NCBI RefSeq assembly: GCF_002153425.1
Contig: NZ_KZ119600.1
Location: 569,356 to 633,355, forward strand
DNA length: 64,000 nt
Source: Litchfieldia alkalitelluris
GTDB lineage: Bacteria; Bacillota; Bacilli; Bacillales; Salisediminibacteriaceae
Direction of reading: 5' to 3'
Shown here: positions 17,119 to 25,374 of the stretch, piece by piece
Layout: the number at the start of each line of letters is the position of its first letter
Position numbering within the stretch: position 1 is the first letter of the stretch
Translations under genes and position numbers: made by a program
Notes under the pieces: model-generated
What the model saw: only the letters and a program-made list of their open reading frames with translations
Database searches by the model: none
Told to the model about the DNA's origin: nothing

Positions 17119-17769
17119 TTATTTCCAAACTCTCAATAGATTTTTTGCAGCGACTGTTGGATCTTCTGCCTTAGTGATTGCTGATATAACGGACATACCG
17201 TCTGCCTTTCCTGAAACAACTTGGTCGGCGTTAGATTCTGTAATGCCACCGATCGCTACGATTGGAACATGGATTCCTTGCTCCCTTAGCTCAGCAATAA
17301 AGTCAGGTCCACATACATCTTCTGCATCTGCCTTTGTATCAGTAGGAAAAACAGGACCGACGCCTAAATAATCAGCGCCATCTGCCAAGGCCTGGACAGC
17401 CTCTTCGTAATTATGTGCAGACACTCCAAGAATTCGGTCTCCAATACGCTCGCGAATGGCAGCAACATTTCCGTCGTCTTGACCAACGTGGACCCCATCT
17501 GCATCTAATGTGATGGCAAGGTCCACATCATCATTGACGATAAAAGGGATATTATTATCCTTACATATTTTTTTTAACCCTTTCCCAAGGGCCTCTTTAT
17601 CCTTGCCTTGAAGGTGATCCTTCCCTTTCTCCCTAAACTGAAAAAGCGTGACGCCACCTTCAATAGCTTGTTGTAGTACTTGAGGTAAAGGGTTTGTGCT
17701 ATTAGGGCTTCCTGCAATAAAGTAAACCTTTAAATAGTCTCTCATTTTGTCAGAGCTGATTCGTGCCAT
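17119..17769 (-). CDS. thiE: Thiamine-phosphate synthase ThiE
   Basis: ThiE joins HMP-pyrophosphate and thiazole phosphate to give thiamine phosphate. The 216-aa TIM-barrel shows the family motifs GVTLFQFREKG, PFIVNDDVDLAITLDADGVHVGQDD, GVSAHNYEEA, DYLGVGPVFPT and VAIGGIT. GGAGGGG lies 5 bases before ATG 17769, inside the end of thiD, so the two genes overlap by 28 bp and are translationally coupled. Both sit under the minus-strand TPP riboswitch. This is the true ThiE; the second barrel at 21453 looks like TenI. Confidence 0.95.
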   Translation of the reverse strand: MARISSDKMRDYLKVYFIAGSPNSTNPLPQVLQQAIEGGVTLFQFREKGKDHLQGKDKEALGKGLKKICKDNNIPFIVNDDVDLAITLDADGVHVGQDDGNVAAIRERIGDRILGVSAHNYEEAVQALADGADYLGVGPVFPTDTKADAEDVCGPDFIAELREQGIHVPIVAIGGITESNADQVVSGKADGMSVISAITKAEDPTVAAKNLLRVWK

Positions 17770-18605
17770 GTTTTCCCCTCCAACTTTGAGTCGAGTTCTT
17801 TCGTTTCATATTGGCGATGAGCACCGTGATGGGTTGGCCCATGTCCACCACCAATGTTTAAGGAGTGAATGATGGCAAGATGGATAAACCTTTTTGCTTT
17901 AAGAACGGCTTCCATGAGTGGCGTCCCTTTAGCTAGTTCTGCTGTAATGGCAGAAGCAAAGGAGCAGCCAGTTCCATGTGTGTTCTTCGTGTCTACCCTT
18001 GGATATTGGAAATAATGATACGTTGATCCGTCGAAAAACAAGTCCGTTGTTGCTTCACTATGTCCATCACTATCGTGTCCACCTTTAATTACAACGCTTT
18101 TAACTCCCATAGAAAGAAAATCCTTCGCGGCTTGTTTTCTGTCATCTATGGACGTGATTTCTCTACCAACTATAGCTTCTGCCTCAGGTATATTAGGAGT
18201 TGCCACAGTAGCAAGTGGAAGCAGTTCGTTGATCAGTGCCTTCGTTGAATTTTCTGTGAGTAGGGAGGCGCCGCCTTTTGCTATCATCACGGGATCAACG
18301 ACGACATTATTCCATTGATAGTGCTTAATTTTCTCTGCAACGAGTTTAATACGTGGTTCGTCAAAAAGCATTCCTGTTTTGACGGCGTCAACACCAATAT
18401 CATCTGCAACGGAAGTGATTTGCTGCTCAAGTCCTTCCAATTCAACTGGATATACACCTTGCACTCCTAAAGTATTCTGGGCAGTTATCGCTGTAATAGC
18501 TGACATTCCGAATACCCCTAACTCCTGGAATGTTTTTAAATCGGCTTGTATTCCTGCACCACCACCACTATCTGAACCAGCGATTGTCAAGGCACGTGAA
18601 ATCAT
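17742..18605 (-). CDS. thiD: Hydroxymethylpyrimidine/phosphomethylpyrimidine kinase ThiD
   Basis: ThiD phosphorylates HMP and HMP-phosphate to the pyrophosphate used by ThiE. The 287-aa ribokinase-fold protein begins [22 protein letters not shown] and carries [11 protein letters not shown] and the anion-hole motif [16 protein letters not shown] near residue 215. AAAGGTGAG precedes the ATG. It is the first gene after the minus-strand TPP riboswitch and terminator, so thiamine pyrophosphate should repress it. Confidence 0.95.
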   Translation of the reverse strand: MISRALTIAGSDSGGGAGIQADLKTFQELGVFGMSAITAITAQNTLGVQGVYPVELEGLEQQITSVADDIGVDAVKTGMLFDEPRIKLVAEKIKHYQWNNVVVDPVMIAKGGASLLTENSTKALINELLPLATVATPNIPEAEAIVGREITSIDDRKQAAKDFLSMGVKSVVIKGGHDSDGHSEATTDLFFDGSTYHYFQYPRVDTKNTHGTGCSFASAITAELAKGTPLMEAVLKAKRFIHLAIIHSLNIGGGHGPTHHGAHRQYETKELDSKLEGKTWHESALTK

Positions 18606-18745
18606 GATTATCTCACCTTTCTATTCTAATTAATATATTTTGTTTATTACTATTGCTTTAGTAGTTTTGGAAAAAAATCATTGTTGTTTTTAAATAAAAG
18701 GCTATCGTATAACCTCACCTTCCACTTATTCAAATATCCAAGCAT

Positions 18746-18779
18746 ATAAAAAACACCGTTACATCGAAGGAACGGTGGT
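18746..18779 (-). terminator. Riboswitch-controlled terminator before thiD
   Basis: On the minus strand CACCGTT and AACGGTG form the stem, followed by TTTTTTAT, between the TPP aptamer and thiD. This is the expression platform: ligand binding should favour termination. Confidence 0.85.
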
Positions 18780-18856
18780 AAATGCATGTTATTAAAGGAG
18801 AATACGTGCTACATTAGTAAGATTAAGAGCGACTCCTTTATTAAAAATGCTGCCGT

Positions 18857-18940
18857 TCCACTTTCCTACGCTGGTATCAACCAGATCAGGTTCTAAGGGA
18901 CCAAGTAATCTTGTCTCAGCCGATCGGCACCCCTAGTGGA
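18857..18940 (-). promoter_or_regulatory. TPP riboswitch controlling thiD-thiE
   Basis: The minus strand reads from TCCACTAGGGGTGCC through CTGAGA (the thi-box CUGAGA) and ACCTGATCTGG to the closing GGAAAGTGGA. The P1 stem TCCACT/AGTGGA and both conserved TPP-binding loops are present. A terminator lies 80 bp downstream. Confidence 0.95.
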
Positions 18941-19094
18941 CAGTTATTTACATGAAGAAGCTAAGTTCAACCTTATCGTACCATAAATTTTTATTGCATG
19001 TCGAAGAAGTGCTTATTAGGAAACACTTCACAAGCTAAAACAACTTTGTTATCATTGGTCATGAGGCAATATCGCATTTAATAGAATACGAGAA

Positions 19095-19171
19095 AGCTGG
19101 GGGTGCCTATGGCTGAGAGGAGAAATCCGACCCTTTGAACCTGAATTGGTTAACACCAACGGAGGGAAGCT
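19095..19171 (+). promoter_or_regulatory. TPP riboswitch controlling thiG-thiH-tenI-thiS-thiF
   Basis: AGCTGGGGGTGCC, GGCTGAGAGG, GACCCTTTGAACCTGA and the closing CGGAGGGAAGCT give a complete TPP aptamer with P1 AGCT/AGCT. It stands back-to-back with the minus-strand riboswitch; about 150 bp between them must hold both promoters. Confidence 0.96.
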
Positions 19172-19198
19172 ATTTAATAAACATTAAATAATTGTTAT

Positions 19199-19232
19199 TA
19201 AAAAGCTTACCGTTCAAGGTGAGCTTTTTTTC
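19199..19232 (+). terminator. Riboswitch-controlled terminator before thiG
   Basis: AAAGCTTACC and GGTGAGCTTT form a stem with loop GTTCAA, followed by a T run. It lies 28 bp after the aptamer. Confidence 0.9.
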
Positions 19233-19235
19233 GGA

Positions 19236-19297
19236 TTCTGTTAAATGATGATGTTGATTTTTGAACAGATTGATTGAAACGCAGGTACGAGGTGAGG
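19236..19297. mobile_element. Remnant of the left end of a MITE-like element in the thiG leader
   Basis: TTCTGTTAAATGATGATG, then GTTGATTTTTGAACAG and AGGTACGAGG, resemble the left end of the copies at 42771 and 37097 (CTCTGTTAAAGGATAATG ... GTTGATTTTTGAGG ... GGTACGAGA). It lies between the riboswitch terminator and the thiG ribosome binding site. Confidence 0.5.
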
Positions 19298-19385
19298 GCT
19301 ATTCTTAAGTAATATGATTGAGGGCATATTACTTTGAAGAGATTTAATTGCTTGTACAAAAATAAAAATGAAGTGGGGAGTTAAC

Positions 19386-20153
19386 ATGAAAGATGTTTTA
19401 ACAATCGGGGGAAAAGAACTTCAAAATCGTTTGTTCGTAGGGACTGGCAAGTTTGCTGACCATAAGAATATGGGGGAGGCATTAACAGCATCAAACTCTG
19501 AAGTAGTAACAGTTGCACTGCGAAGAGTTGACATGGAAGGAAACGAGGAAGATATTTTAAACGATATCCCTAAACACATGACGTTAATGCCGAACACATC
19601 AGGAGCGCGTAACGCAGAGGAAGCAGTTCGAATTGCTAGACTTGCGAAAGCATGTGGTATGGGCAACTGGATAAAAATAGAAGTAATATCAGATCACAAA
19701 TATTTGCTTCCAGATAATGAGGAAACAACGAAGGCGACGGAAATTCTTGCAAATGAAGGGTTTGTCGTACTTCCTTATATGAGTCCTGATTTAATGGCGG
19801 CAAAACGAATGAAGGATGCTGGTGCAGCGGCAATCATGCCGCTAGGAGCTCCAATTGGTTCAAACAAAGGTATTCGTATGAAGGAAATGATTCAAATTAT
19901 GATCGATGAAATGGACGTGCCAATCGTAGTAGACGCAGGGATTGGAAAACCATCTGAAGCTGCAGAGGCGATGGAAATGGGAGCAGATGCCGTTTTAGTT
20001 AACACAGCCATTGCTACTGCTGCAAATCCTGTTGAAATGGCAAAAGCTTTTGACTTAGCTGTTAAGGCAGGGCGTATCGGCTACTTATCCGGACTTGGTC
20101 CTGTTTCTACAAAAGCACATGCTTCTTCACCATTAACAGGGTTTTTAGGTTAA
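19386..20153 (+). CDS. thiG: Thiazole synthase ThiG
   Basis: ThiG builds the thiazole phosphate ring from deoxyxylulose-5-phosphate, dehydroglycine and the sulfur carried by ThiS thiocarboxylate. The 255-aa TIM-barrel shows [64 protein letters not shown] and [32 protein letters not shown] 19386 has GGGGAG 6 bases upstream, so the longer frame from 19368 is not used. It is the first gene of the riboswitch-controlled operon. Confidence 0.96.
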   Translation: MKDVLTIGGKELQNRLFVGTGKFADHKNMGEALTASNSEVVTVALRRVDMEGNEEDILNDIPKHMTLMPNTSGARNAEEAVRIARLAKACGMGNWIKIEVISDHKYLLPDNEETTKATEILANEGFVVLPYMSPDLMAAKRMKDAGAAAIMPLGAPIGSNKGIRMKEMIQIMIDEMDVPIVVDAGIGKPSEAAEAMEMGADAVLVNTAIATAANPVEMAKAFDLAVKAGRIGYLSGLGPVSTKAHASSPLTGFLG

Positions 20154-20240
20154 ATATTAACCTAGCAATTGAAGATAAAGTGTTCAATTTAGAGGATTTG
20201 CACGGACTCATAATTCGGTTATAAAGGGTGGTTTTCTCAT

Positions 20241-21344
20241 ATGAGCTTTTATGAAAAATTTGAAGAAGTTAAGGATTTGCCGTTTGAAGATATGTTTCAG
20301 GGAGTTACGGGACTTGATGTAGAGAGGGTTCTGCAAAAGGAACGATTATCGGAACAAGATTATTTTGTATTGCTCTCACCTGCTGCGGAAAACTATTTAG
20401 AAGAGATGGCTCAGAAGGCGCACATGCTGACAAAACAACATTTTGGCAATACAATGCAGTTATATTTGCCACTTTATTTGTCTGATTACTGTGTGAACAT
20501 TTGTAAATACTGTAGTTTTAGCTTGAACAATGATTTCCCTCGACGTCGCCTTACAATGAGTGAGGTGGAACGGGAAGCGCAAGTGATTGCTAATATGGGA
20601 ATTAAACATATTATTCTATTATCAGGGGAATCGAAGCAGCATTCGTCTGTAGATTACTTGAAAGAATGTTTGCAAGTTTTAAGAAAATACTTTTCTAGCA
20701 TTGGGGTTGAAATTCAACCGTTAGATCAAGGGGAGTATGAGGAGTTATTCGAACATGGGGTCGATGGCTTGACCGTTTATCAAGAAGTCTACAATGAGGA
20801 GATTTATCGTGATATTCATGTAGCAGGTCCAAAAAAGAACTTTCGATATCGACTTGACACACCAGAGCGTGGTGCGAAAGCTGGGATGCGTTCTCTTAAT
20901 GTGGGAGCACTCCTAGGGATGGATGAGTGGCGTAAGGAAAGTTATATTACGGGACTCCATGCTAGTTATTTGCAAAATAAATATTTGGAGACGGAAGTAG
21001 GGGTGTCTTTTCCGAGAATGCAGCCTCATGCAGGAAGCTTTCAACCAAAGGTGAATGTTACGGATAAAAACTTAGTTCAAGCGATGTTAGCAGTAAGGTT
21101 ATTTTTACCTCGTGCTGGAGTGAACTTATCTACGAGGGAAACGCCAGAGCTTCGCAATCACCTGATTCCATTAGGTGTTACGAAAATGTCTGTGGAGTCT
21201 TCAACAGTGGTCGGAGGATACTCAGAGCCAGATGTAACACAAAGTCAATTTGAGATTTCAGATGACCGTACTGTTAAAGAAATGAAAGAGTTATTGAAAG
21301 AAAAAGGGTACCAGCCAGTAGTGAAGGACTGGCAATTCATATAA
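20241..21344 (+). CDS. thiH: 2-iminoacetate synthase ThiH (radical SAM)
   Basis: ThiH cleaves tyrosine to dehydroglycine (2-iminoacetate) and p-cresol for the thiazole ring. It is a 367-aa radical SAM enzyme with Cys84-x3-Cys88-x2-Cys91 (CVNICKYCSF) for the 4Fe-4S cluster, HIILLSGESKQ after it, and a ThiH-type C-terminus (NLSTRETPELRN). It lies 87 bp after thiG. Many Bacillus thiamine operons use the oxygen-dependent glycine oxidase ThiO at this step; thiO is absent from this operon. ThiH is oxygen-sensitive and fits the pfl and kor genes further on. Confidence 0.95.
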   Translation: MSFYEKFEEVKDLPFEDMFQGVTGLDVERVLQKERLSEQDYFVLLSPAAENYLEEMAQKAHMLTKQHFGNTMQLYLPLYLSDYCVNICKYCSFSLNNDFPRRRLTMSEVEREAQVIANMGIKHIILLSGESKQHSSVDYLKECLQVLRKYFSSIGVEIQPLDQGEYEELFEHGVDGLTVYQEVYNEEIYRDIHVAGPKKNFRYRLDTPERGAKAGMRSLNVGALLGMDEWRKESYITGLHASYLQNKYLETEVGVSFPRMQPHAGSFQPKVNVTDKNLVQAMLAVRLFLPRAGVNLSTRETPELRNHLIPLGVTKMSVESSTVVGGYSEPDVTQSQFEISDDRTVKEMKELLKEKGYQPVVKDWQFI

Positions 21345-21352
21345 AGTTCAGG

Positions 21353-21411
21353 AAGTTCAGGGACCTGGTCCCGTACAAAAAGTTCGGGGACCAGGTCCCG
21401 CACGAATTTGT
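21353..21411. repeat. Pair of GGGACC(T/A)GGTCCC palindromes in the thi operon
   Basis: AGGGACCTGGTCCCGTAC and GGGGACCAGGTCCCGCAC lie 30 bp apart between thiH and tenI, each linked to GTTC(A/G)GG. A related single copy lies at 29242-29260. Each is a near-perfect palindrome. They lack a T run and so are not obvious terminators. Confidence 0.7.
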
Positions 21412-21452
21412 GAACAAATCTATTTTCATATCATCATCCGGGAGGTTTCCCA

Positions 21453-22097
21453 ATGTCTGAACAAATAAACACTAACTCGCAGGAGCCACCATTTGAAATC
21501 CATGTTATATCTAATGGTAAAATGGGCTTGGAAGAATTCGCACATAAAGCAGGACAACTAGAACCGTATGTAACCTACTTTCACATTCGTGAAAAGCAAC
21601 TCCCCGCGAGGGAGATTGCCAAGGGGATAAGAAAACTGACCGATGCTGGTGTTCCGTTATCGAAGATCATTGTCAATGATCGAGTAGATGTAGCTCTACT
21701 TTTGAGGACGAAGGGTATACAGTTAGGTTATAATAGTCTTTGTGTGGATGAAGTGAAAACTATGTTTCCACATTTAAAAATTGGAAAATCTGTTCATTCT
21801 CCGGAAGAGGCAGTAGCAGGAGAAAGGGAAGGAGCAGATTTTGTACTATACGGCCATATTTTTCCCACGAACTCCAAGCCTGGCCTTGTGCCACGGGGAC
21901 TGGAAGGACTGAAGAACACCGTCCAGGCAACCGACATACCAGTCATTGCTATCGGTGGGATCAAACCTGAAATTGTGAGCAGTGTGTTAGAGACAGGAGC
22001 AAAGGGAATAGCCGTAATGTCAGGTGTTCTCGAAGCGAGCAACCCGATACAGGAGATAAAAGCATACATTAAAGAGGGTGAGAAATCATGGAAGTGA
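21453..22097 (+). CDS. tenI: TenI-like thiazole tautomerase (ThiE superfamily)
   Basis: This 214-aa TIM-barrel is homologous to ThiE but has the TenI-type loop YGHIFPTNSKPGLVPRG and IAIGGIKPE. TenI aromatises the ThiG product to the carboxythiazole phosphate. Its position in the thiazole operon next to thiS, plus a clear ThiE elsewhere, supports TenI over a second synthase. GGGAGG lies before the ATG; its end overlaps thiS by 10 bp. Confidence 0.85.
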   Translation: MSEQINTNSQEPPFEIHVISNGKMGLEEFAHKAGQLEPYVTYFHIREKQLPAREIAKGIRKLTDAGVPLSKIIVNDRVDVALLLRTKGIQLGYNSLCVDEVKTMFPHLKIGKSVHSPEEAVAGEREGADFVLYGHIFPTNSKPGLVPRGLEGLKNTVQATDIPVIAIGGIKPEIVSSVLETGAKGIAVMSGVLEASNPIQEIKAYIKEGEKSWK

Positions 22098-22291
22098 CGT
22101 TAAATGGAAAAAAAACAGAATTACCAGAAGCAATTTCGAACCTTACTCAATTGTTGACTCATTATAAGCTAGAGGATAAGGTTGTTATTGTTGAAGTAAA
22201 TGGTGAAATTATTGATAAATCCAAGCATGAAGATAGATCCATTGAAGCTGGAGATCAAATCGAACTAGTTCATTTTGTCGGCGGTGGATGA
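22088..22291 (+). CDS. thiS: Sulfur carrier protein ThiS
   Basis: A 67-aa beta-grasp protein beginning MEVTLNGKKTELP and ending VHFVGGG. The C-terminal Gly-Gly is adenylated by ThiF and converted to a thiocarboxylate that donates sulfur to ThiG. It overlaps tenI upstream and abuts thiF. Confidence 0.95.
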   Translation: MEVTLNGKKTELPEAISNLTQLLTHYKLEDKVVIVEVNGEIIDKSKHEDRSIEAGDQIELVHFVGGG

Positions 22292-22311
22292 TTGAAAAAG
22301 GAGCGTTTACG

Positions 22312-23331
22312 TTGAATAACCGTTATTCAAGGCAGGAATTATTTACACCAATCGGAAAAGAAGGTCAGGAAAAGCTCGCAAAGAAACATGTATTAATTAT
22401 AGGAGCAGGCGCCCTTGGAACTGGAAATGTGGAAAACCTTGTCCGTGCCGGTGTTGGAAAAATTACAATTGTAGACCGTGACTATGTTGAATTCAGTAAT
22501 CTGCAACGTCAGCAGCTATACGTGGAATCAGATGCTACGGAAAGAATCCCGAAAGCAATAGCTGCAGAAAAATGCCTAAAGGAAATAAATTCCGAGGTGG
22601 AAGTTGTCGGGAAGGTCATGGACGTGACAAAGGAAGAATTGGAGCAGATGACGCCTGGTGTTGACCTCATCATTGATAGCACGGATAATTTTGATACCCG
22701 CCTATTAATCAATGATATCGCCCAGAAACACAATATTCCATGGATATATGGTGCCTGTGTCAGTAGCTATGGTTTGAGTTACACGATAATACCAGGCAAA
22801 ACACCGTGTCTCAACTGTCTATTGGAAACTGTGCCGTTGGGTGGAGCCACTTGTGACACCGTAGGTATTATAAGTCCAGCCGTTCAAATGGTTGTCGCAT
22901 ACCAAACGACAGAAGCCCTAAAGCTTTTAGTAGATGATGAGAAAGCATTACGTGGAAAACTCGTGTGCTTTGATTTATGGAAAAATGAGCACACGTCTAT
23001 TAAAGTAGATGGAGTTAAGAAATCAGACTGTAAATCTTGTGGTTCTGAACCTACCTATCCATATCTATCCTATGAAAATCAAACGAAGTCGTCCGTGTTG
23101 TGTGGAAGAAACACGGTACAAATCAGACCACCAAAGCGTTTGGAAAGGGATCTGGATCAACTAGTAGAAACCTTATCTACTCAAGGTGGAGAAGTGGAAC
23201 AAAACCCATATTTAGTTTCTTACACAATAGGTGAGCAACGAATGGTGTTTTTCAGGGATGGTCGTGTTCTTGTTCACGGTACGAACGATATCGCTGAAGC
23301 CAAGACATTATATCATCGTATCTTAGGTTAA
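22312..23331 (+). CDS. thiF: ThiF/MoeB-family adenylyltransferase
   Basis: ThiF activates the ThiS C-terminus with ATP. The protein has NRYSRQELF at the start, the nucleotide-binding IIGAGALGTGNVENLVRAGVGKITIVDRD, the FSNLQRQQLY block, LIIDSTDNFDTRLLIND, and zinc-binding pairs CLNC and CKSC. An extra C-terminal domain of about 80 residues follows the second pair. TTG 22312 has AAAAAGGAG about 8 bases upstream and yields the usual N-terminus; an ATG at 22288 overlapping the thiS stop is the alternative. It is the last gene of the operon. Confidence 0.93.
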   Translation: MNNRYSRQELFTPIGKEGQEKLAKKHVLIIGAGALGTGNVENLVRAGVGKITIVDRDYVEFSNLQRQQLYVESDATERIPKAIAAEKCLKEINSEVEVVGKVMDVTKEELEQMTPGVDLIIDSTDNFDTRLLINDIAQKHNIPWIYGACVSSYGLSYTIIPGKTPCLNCLLETVPLGGATCDTVGIISPAVQMVVAYQTTEALKLLVDDEKALRGKLVCFDLWKNEHTSIKVDGVKKSDCKSCGSEPTYPYLSYENQTKSSVLCGRNTVQIRPPKRLERDLDQLVETLSTQGGEVEQNPYLVSYTIGEQRMVFFRDGRVLVHGTNDIAEAKTLYHRILG

Positions 23332-23417
23332 CCACAAAGTTACTGAAATTGAATAAAACTCGAATTTAATTCGCTCATATAAGTTTCAGCTAGGGGTACG
23401 AAAAAGCCCTTAAGAAG

Positions 23418-23467
23418 CAAAACCACATGCCGATTTCACAATCGAAATCACATGTGGTTTTTTGTTG
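23418..23467 (+). terminator. Terminator of the thiGH-tenI-thiSF operon
   Basis: AAACCACATG and CATGTGGTTT form a 10-bp stem whose loop contains a second dyad (GATTTCAC / ATCGAAATC-like), followed by a T run. Confidence 0.9.
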
Positions 23468-23584
23468 TTAAATCACTGATTCCGCATAATTGGCAACGTT
23501 TTGACGGCGATATACACTTTCTGAAGGTGTTGTCTTCCCTTAGTCCTATGAAAACATTTCACTAGAAAAATTCAGAATCTTTCG

Positions 23585-23628
23585 TTTACATATATGTCAC
23601 ATCGTGATATACTCGCATCATGACATAT
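23585..23628 (+). promoter_or_regulatory. Sigma-A promoter overlapped by a probable PadR operator
   Basis: TTTACA (23585-23590), 17 bases, TATACT (23608-23613) is a near-consensus promoter. ATATGTCA (23592-23599) and TGACATAT (23621-23628) form perfect 8-bp inverted arms covering the spacer and the start region. PadR-family repressors bind similar ATGT...ACAT dyads, so autorepression is likely. Confidence 0.75.
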
Positions 23629-23659
23629 GTCACGGCGCAACATATAGAGGAGGAACGAT

Positions 23660-24004
23660 TTGACTGCAAATACTGATAAAGTAATCAAAAAGTACGTACC
23701 TATGTCCGAAACAGCTTTTTACATCTTATTAAGTCTTTTTAAACAACCACAGCACGGCTATGGAATTGTGAAATATGTGGAGGGAATTACATCAGGTCGA
23801 TTGAAACTTGGTTCAGGTACAATCTACGGAACGATTACGAAAATGCTGAAAGATCATTTAATCGTCGTATATGCCAATGAAGAACGAAAAAAAACTTATG
23901 AGATAACTGAGTTAGGGAAAGTGGTAATTAAACAGGAAATGACCCGAATTGAAGAGTTATATACGAATGCTATTGCACACTGGGAGGGGGAAGGAAATGA
24001 GTGA
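23660..24004 (+). CDS. PadR-family transcriptional regulator
   Basis: The 114-aa protein has the PadR winged helix: AFYILLSLFKQPQHGYGIVKYVE, then TSGRLKLGSGTIYGTITKMLKDHLI and YEITELGKVVIKQE. PadR repressors respond to small molecules or envelope stress. The TTG start has GAGGAGGAACGA just upstream. It overlaps the DUF2812 gene by 8 bp (ATGAGTGA), the usual arrangement for this regulator/membrane protein pair. A palindrome overlaps its promoter. Confidence 0.92.
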   Translation: MTANTDKVIKKYVPMSETAFYILLSLFKQPQHGYGIVKYVEGITSGRLKLGSGTIYGTITKMLKDHLIVVYANEERKKTYEITELGKVVIKQEMTRIEELYTNAIAHWEGEGNE

Positions 24005-25181
24005 AAAAAGTATTTGGAAACCGTTTTGGAGCTTTCACATTCAGAGCACGGAGCGTTGGATTGAAGAGATGGCAAAGAAGGGATACACTCTTTCTCGCTT
24101 CCAACCTAAATTAAGCCGTTTCACATTTACAGAGGAAGCGTCATCTCATGAGACATTTGCTATATCTTTTGATCGTAGTCGGCAGCATCCTCTCCCCAAA
24201 GCCCTTGAGGCAGATGGTTGGGAAGTGGTGAATAAACAAGGAAAATGGGCGATTTATGGTAATGGTAAGCAAAAGGAAGAGGTGAAAACGTCCATTGTTC
24301 GAGATAATTTAGAATCAAGAAACAGTAGAATTGCAATACTTTGGTGGATCTATTTCCTCTATATCATTTTCTCTATTTCTCTGCAAGTTACGTTGTTACT
24401 GCCACTCTATTTACACATGGATCCTGATACGGTGACCCGCGTCGAAAGTCCGATGTGGATCTTCACGTATATCATGTTTATAGTCCAGATTGTTGTGACA
24501 CTGATAGGGATCTATTCCCTCATTGCGCTCAAAAAAGAATCGAGGCGTTTATCAGAGGAGAGAAATCAATCTCAAACCTTGTTTCATTCTGAGGAAAAAC
24601 CAATCGTTTTATTAGGAAAACGACGAAAAAAGCTTAAATTAGGCTGGAATTATTCTCCAGATAAATTTGAAAAATGGCTTGAAGAGCAAGAACGGTCTGG
24701 ATGGCATCTTACCCAAGTTAAAAAAGGTGGAGTTTTATTTCAATTTCAAAAATCCGATACCAAGTTATATTCCTATTGCATCCTTTTTGAAGGAAGAGCA
24801 GATAGTAACGCTCACAGTTTTCACAGTGAAGCTGGCTGGGAGAGAGTATATGTTTCAGGTGCGTCTTGGCAACAATGGTCGATCTGGCGACAAGCCTATT
24901 CAGAAGGCGCGGAGAAACCTAAGATCAATGACGATCCAGAGACCAAGCGAAAGGCAGCGATGCGTGTGACAAAAATTCATACGTTGATGTTTGCACCTAT
25001 TATACTAATATTCGGTTTTAACTTCTTTTCATTTATGCTTCCTGATGCATTGGAGCAAGGCTATTTTTCTTTATCAGGCATTGAGCGCTTCAACACAACT
25101 GTTTATCCATTAGTCATGTTTATATTTTTCACAAATATTCTACGAGCCTGGGCTTATTATTTTAGAGTTAGAACTCAATAA
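23997..25181 (+). CDS. DUF2812 domain membrane protein, PadR partner
   Basis: Two DUF2812 domains alternate with membrane segments. The first is near residues 5-95 (KPFWSFHIQSTERWIEEMAKKGYTL), followed by two transmembrane helices. The second is near residues 215-295 (WNYSPDKFEKWLEEQERSGWHL), followed by two more helices. Proteins of this family are typically coded next to a PadR regulator; their biochemical role is unknown. Overlap with padR (GGGGGAAGGAA before the ATG) indicates coupled translation. Confidence 0.9.
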   Translation: MSEKSIWKPFWSFHIQSTERWIEEMAKKGYTLSRFQPKLSRFTFTEEASSHETFAISFDRSRQHPLPKALEADGWEVVNKQGKWAIYGNGKQKEEVKTSIVRDNLESRNSRIAILWWIYFLYIIFSISLQVTLLLPLYLHMDPDTVTRVESPMWIFTYIMFIVQIVVTLIGIYSLIALKKESRRLSEERNQSQTLFHSEEKPIVLLGKRRKKLKLGWNYSPDKFEKWLEEQERSGWHLTQVKKGGVLFQFQKSDTKLYSYCILFEGRADSNAHSFHSEAGWERVYVSGASWQQWSIWRQAYSEGAEKPKINDDPETKRKAAMRVTKIHTLMFAPIILIFGFNFFSFMLPDALEQGYFSLSGIERFNTTVYPLVMFIFFTNILRAWAYYFRVRTQ

Positions 25182-25238
25182 TAGTAGCTTGAGCGAAAAA
25201 TGGATCCATATTATTGAAATATATAGGTCGTTTATATG

Positions 25239-25280
25239 AAAAGCCAGGACAATATTAAATATTTGTCCTGGCTTTGTCTT
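25239..25280 (+). terminator. Terminator of the padR-DUF2812 unit
   Basis: AAAGCCAGGACAA and TTGTCCTGGCTTT form a perfect 13-bp stem with a 10-base loop; the T stretch is short (GTCTT). Confidence 0.8.
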
Positions 25281-25374
25281 AAGGGAAGATAGTTTAAATT
25301 TTCAAAGTATTGTCTTGCGCAAGATCTTGCCCTTTGCCTTAATTTTTCCCTTCAGACCAACGACCAAAGTTTTT

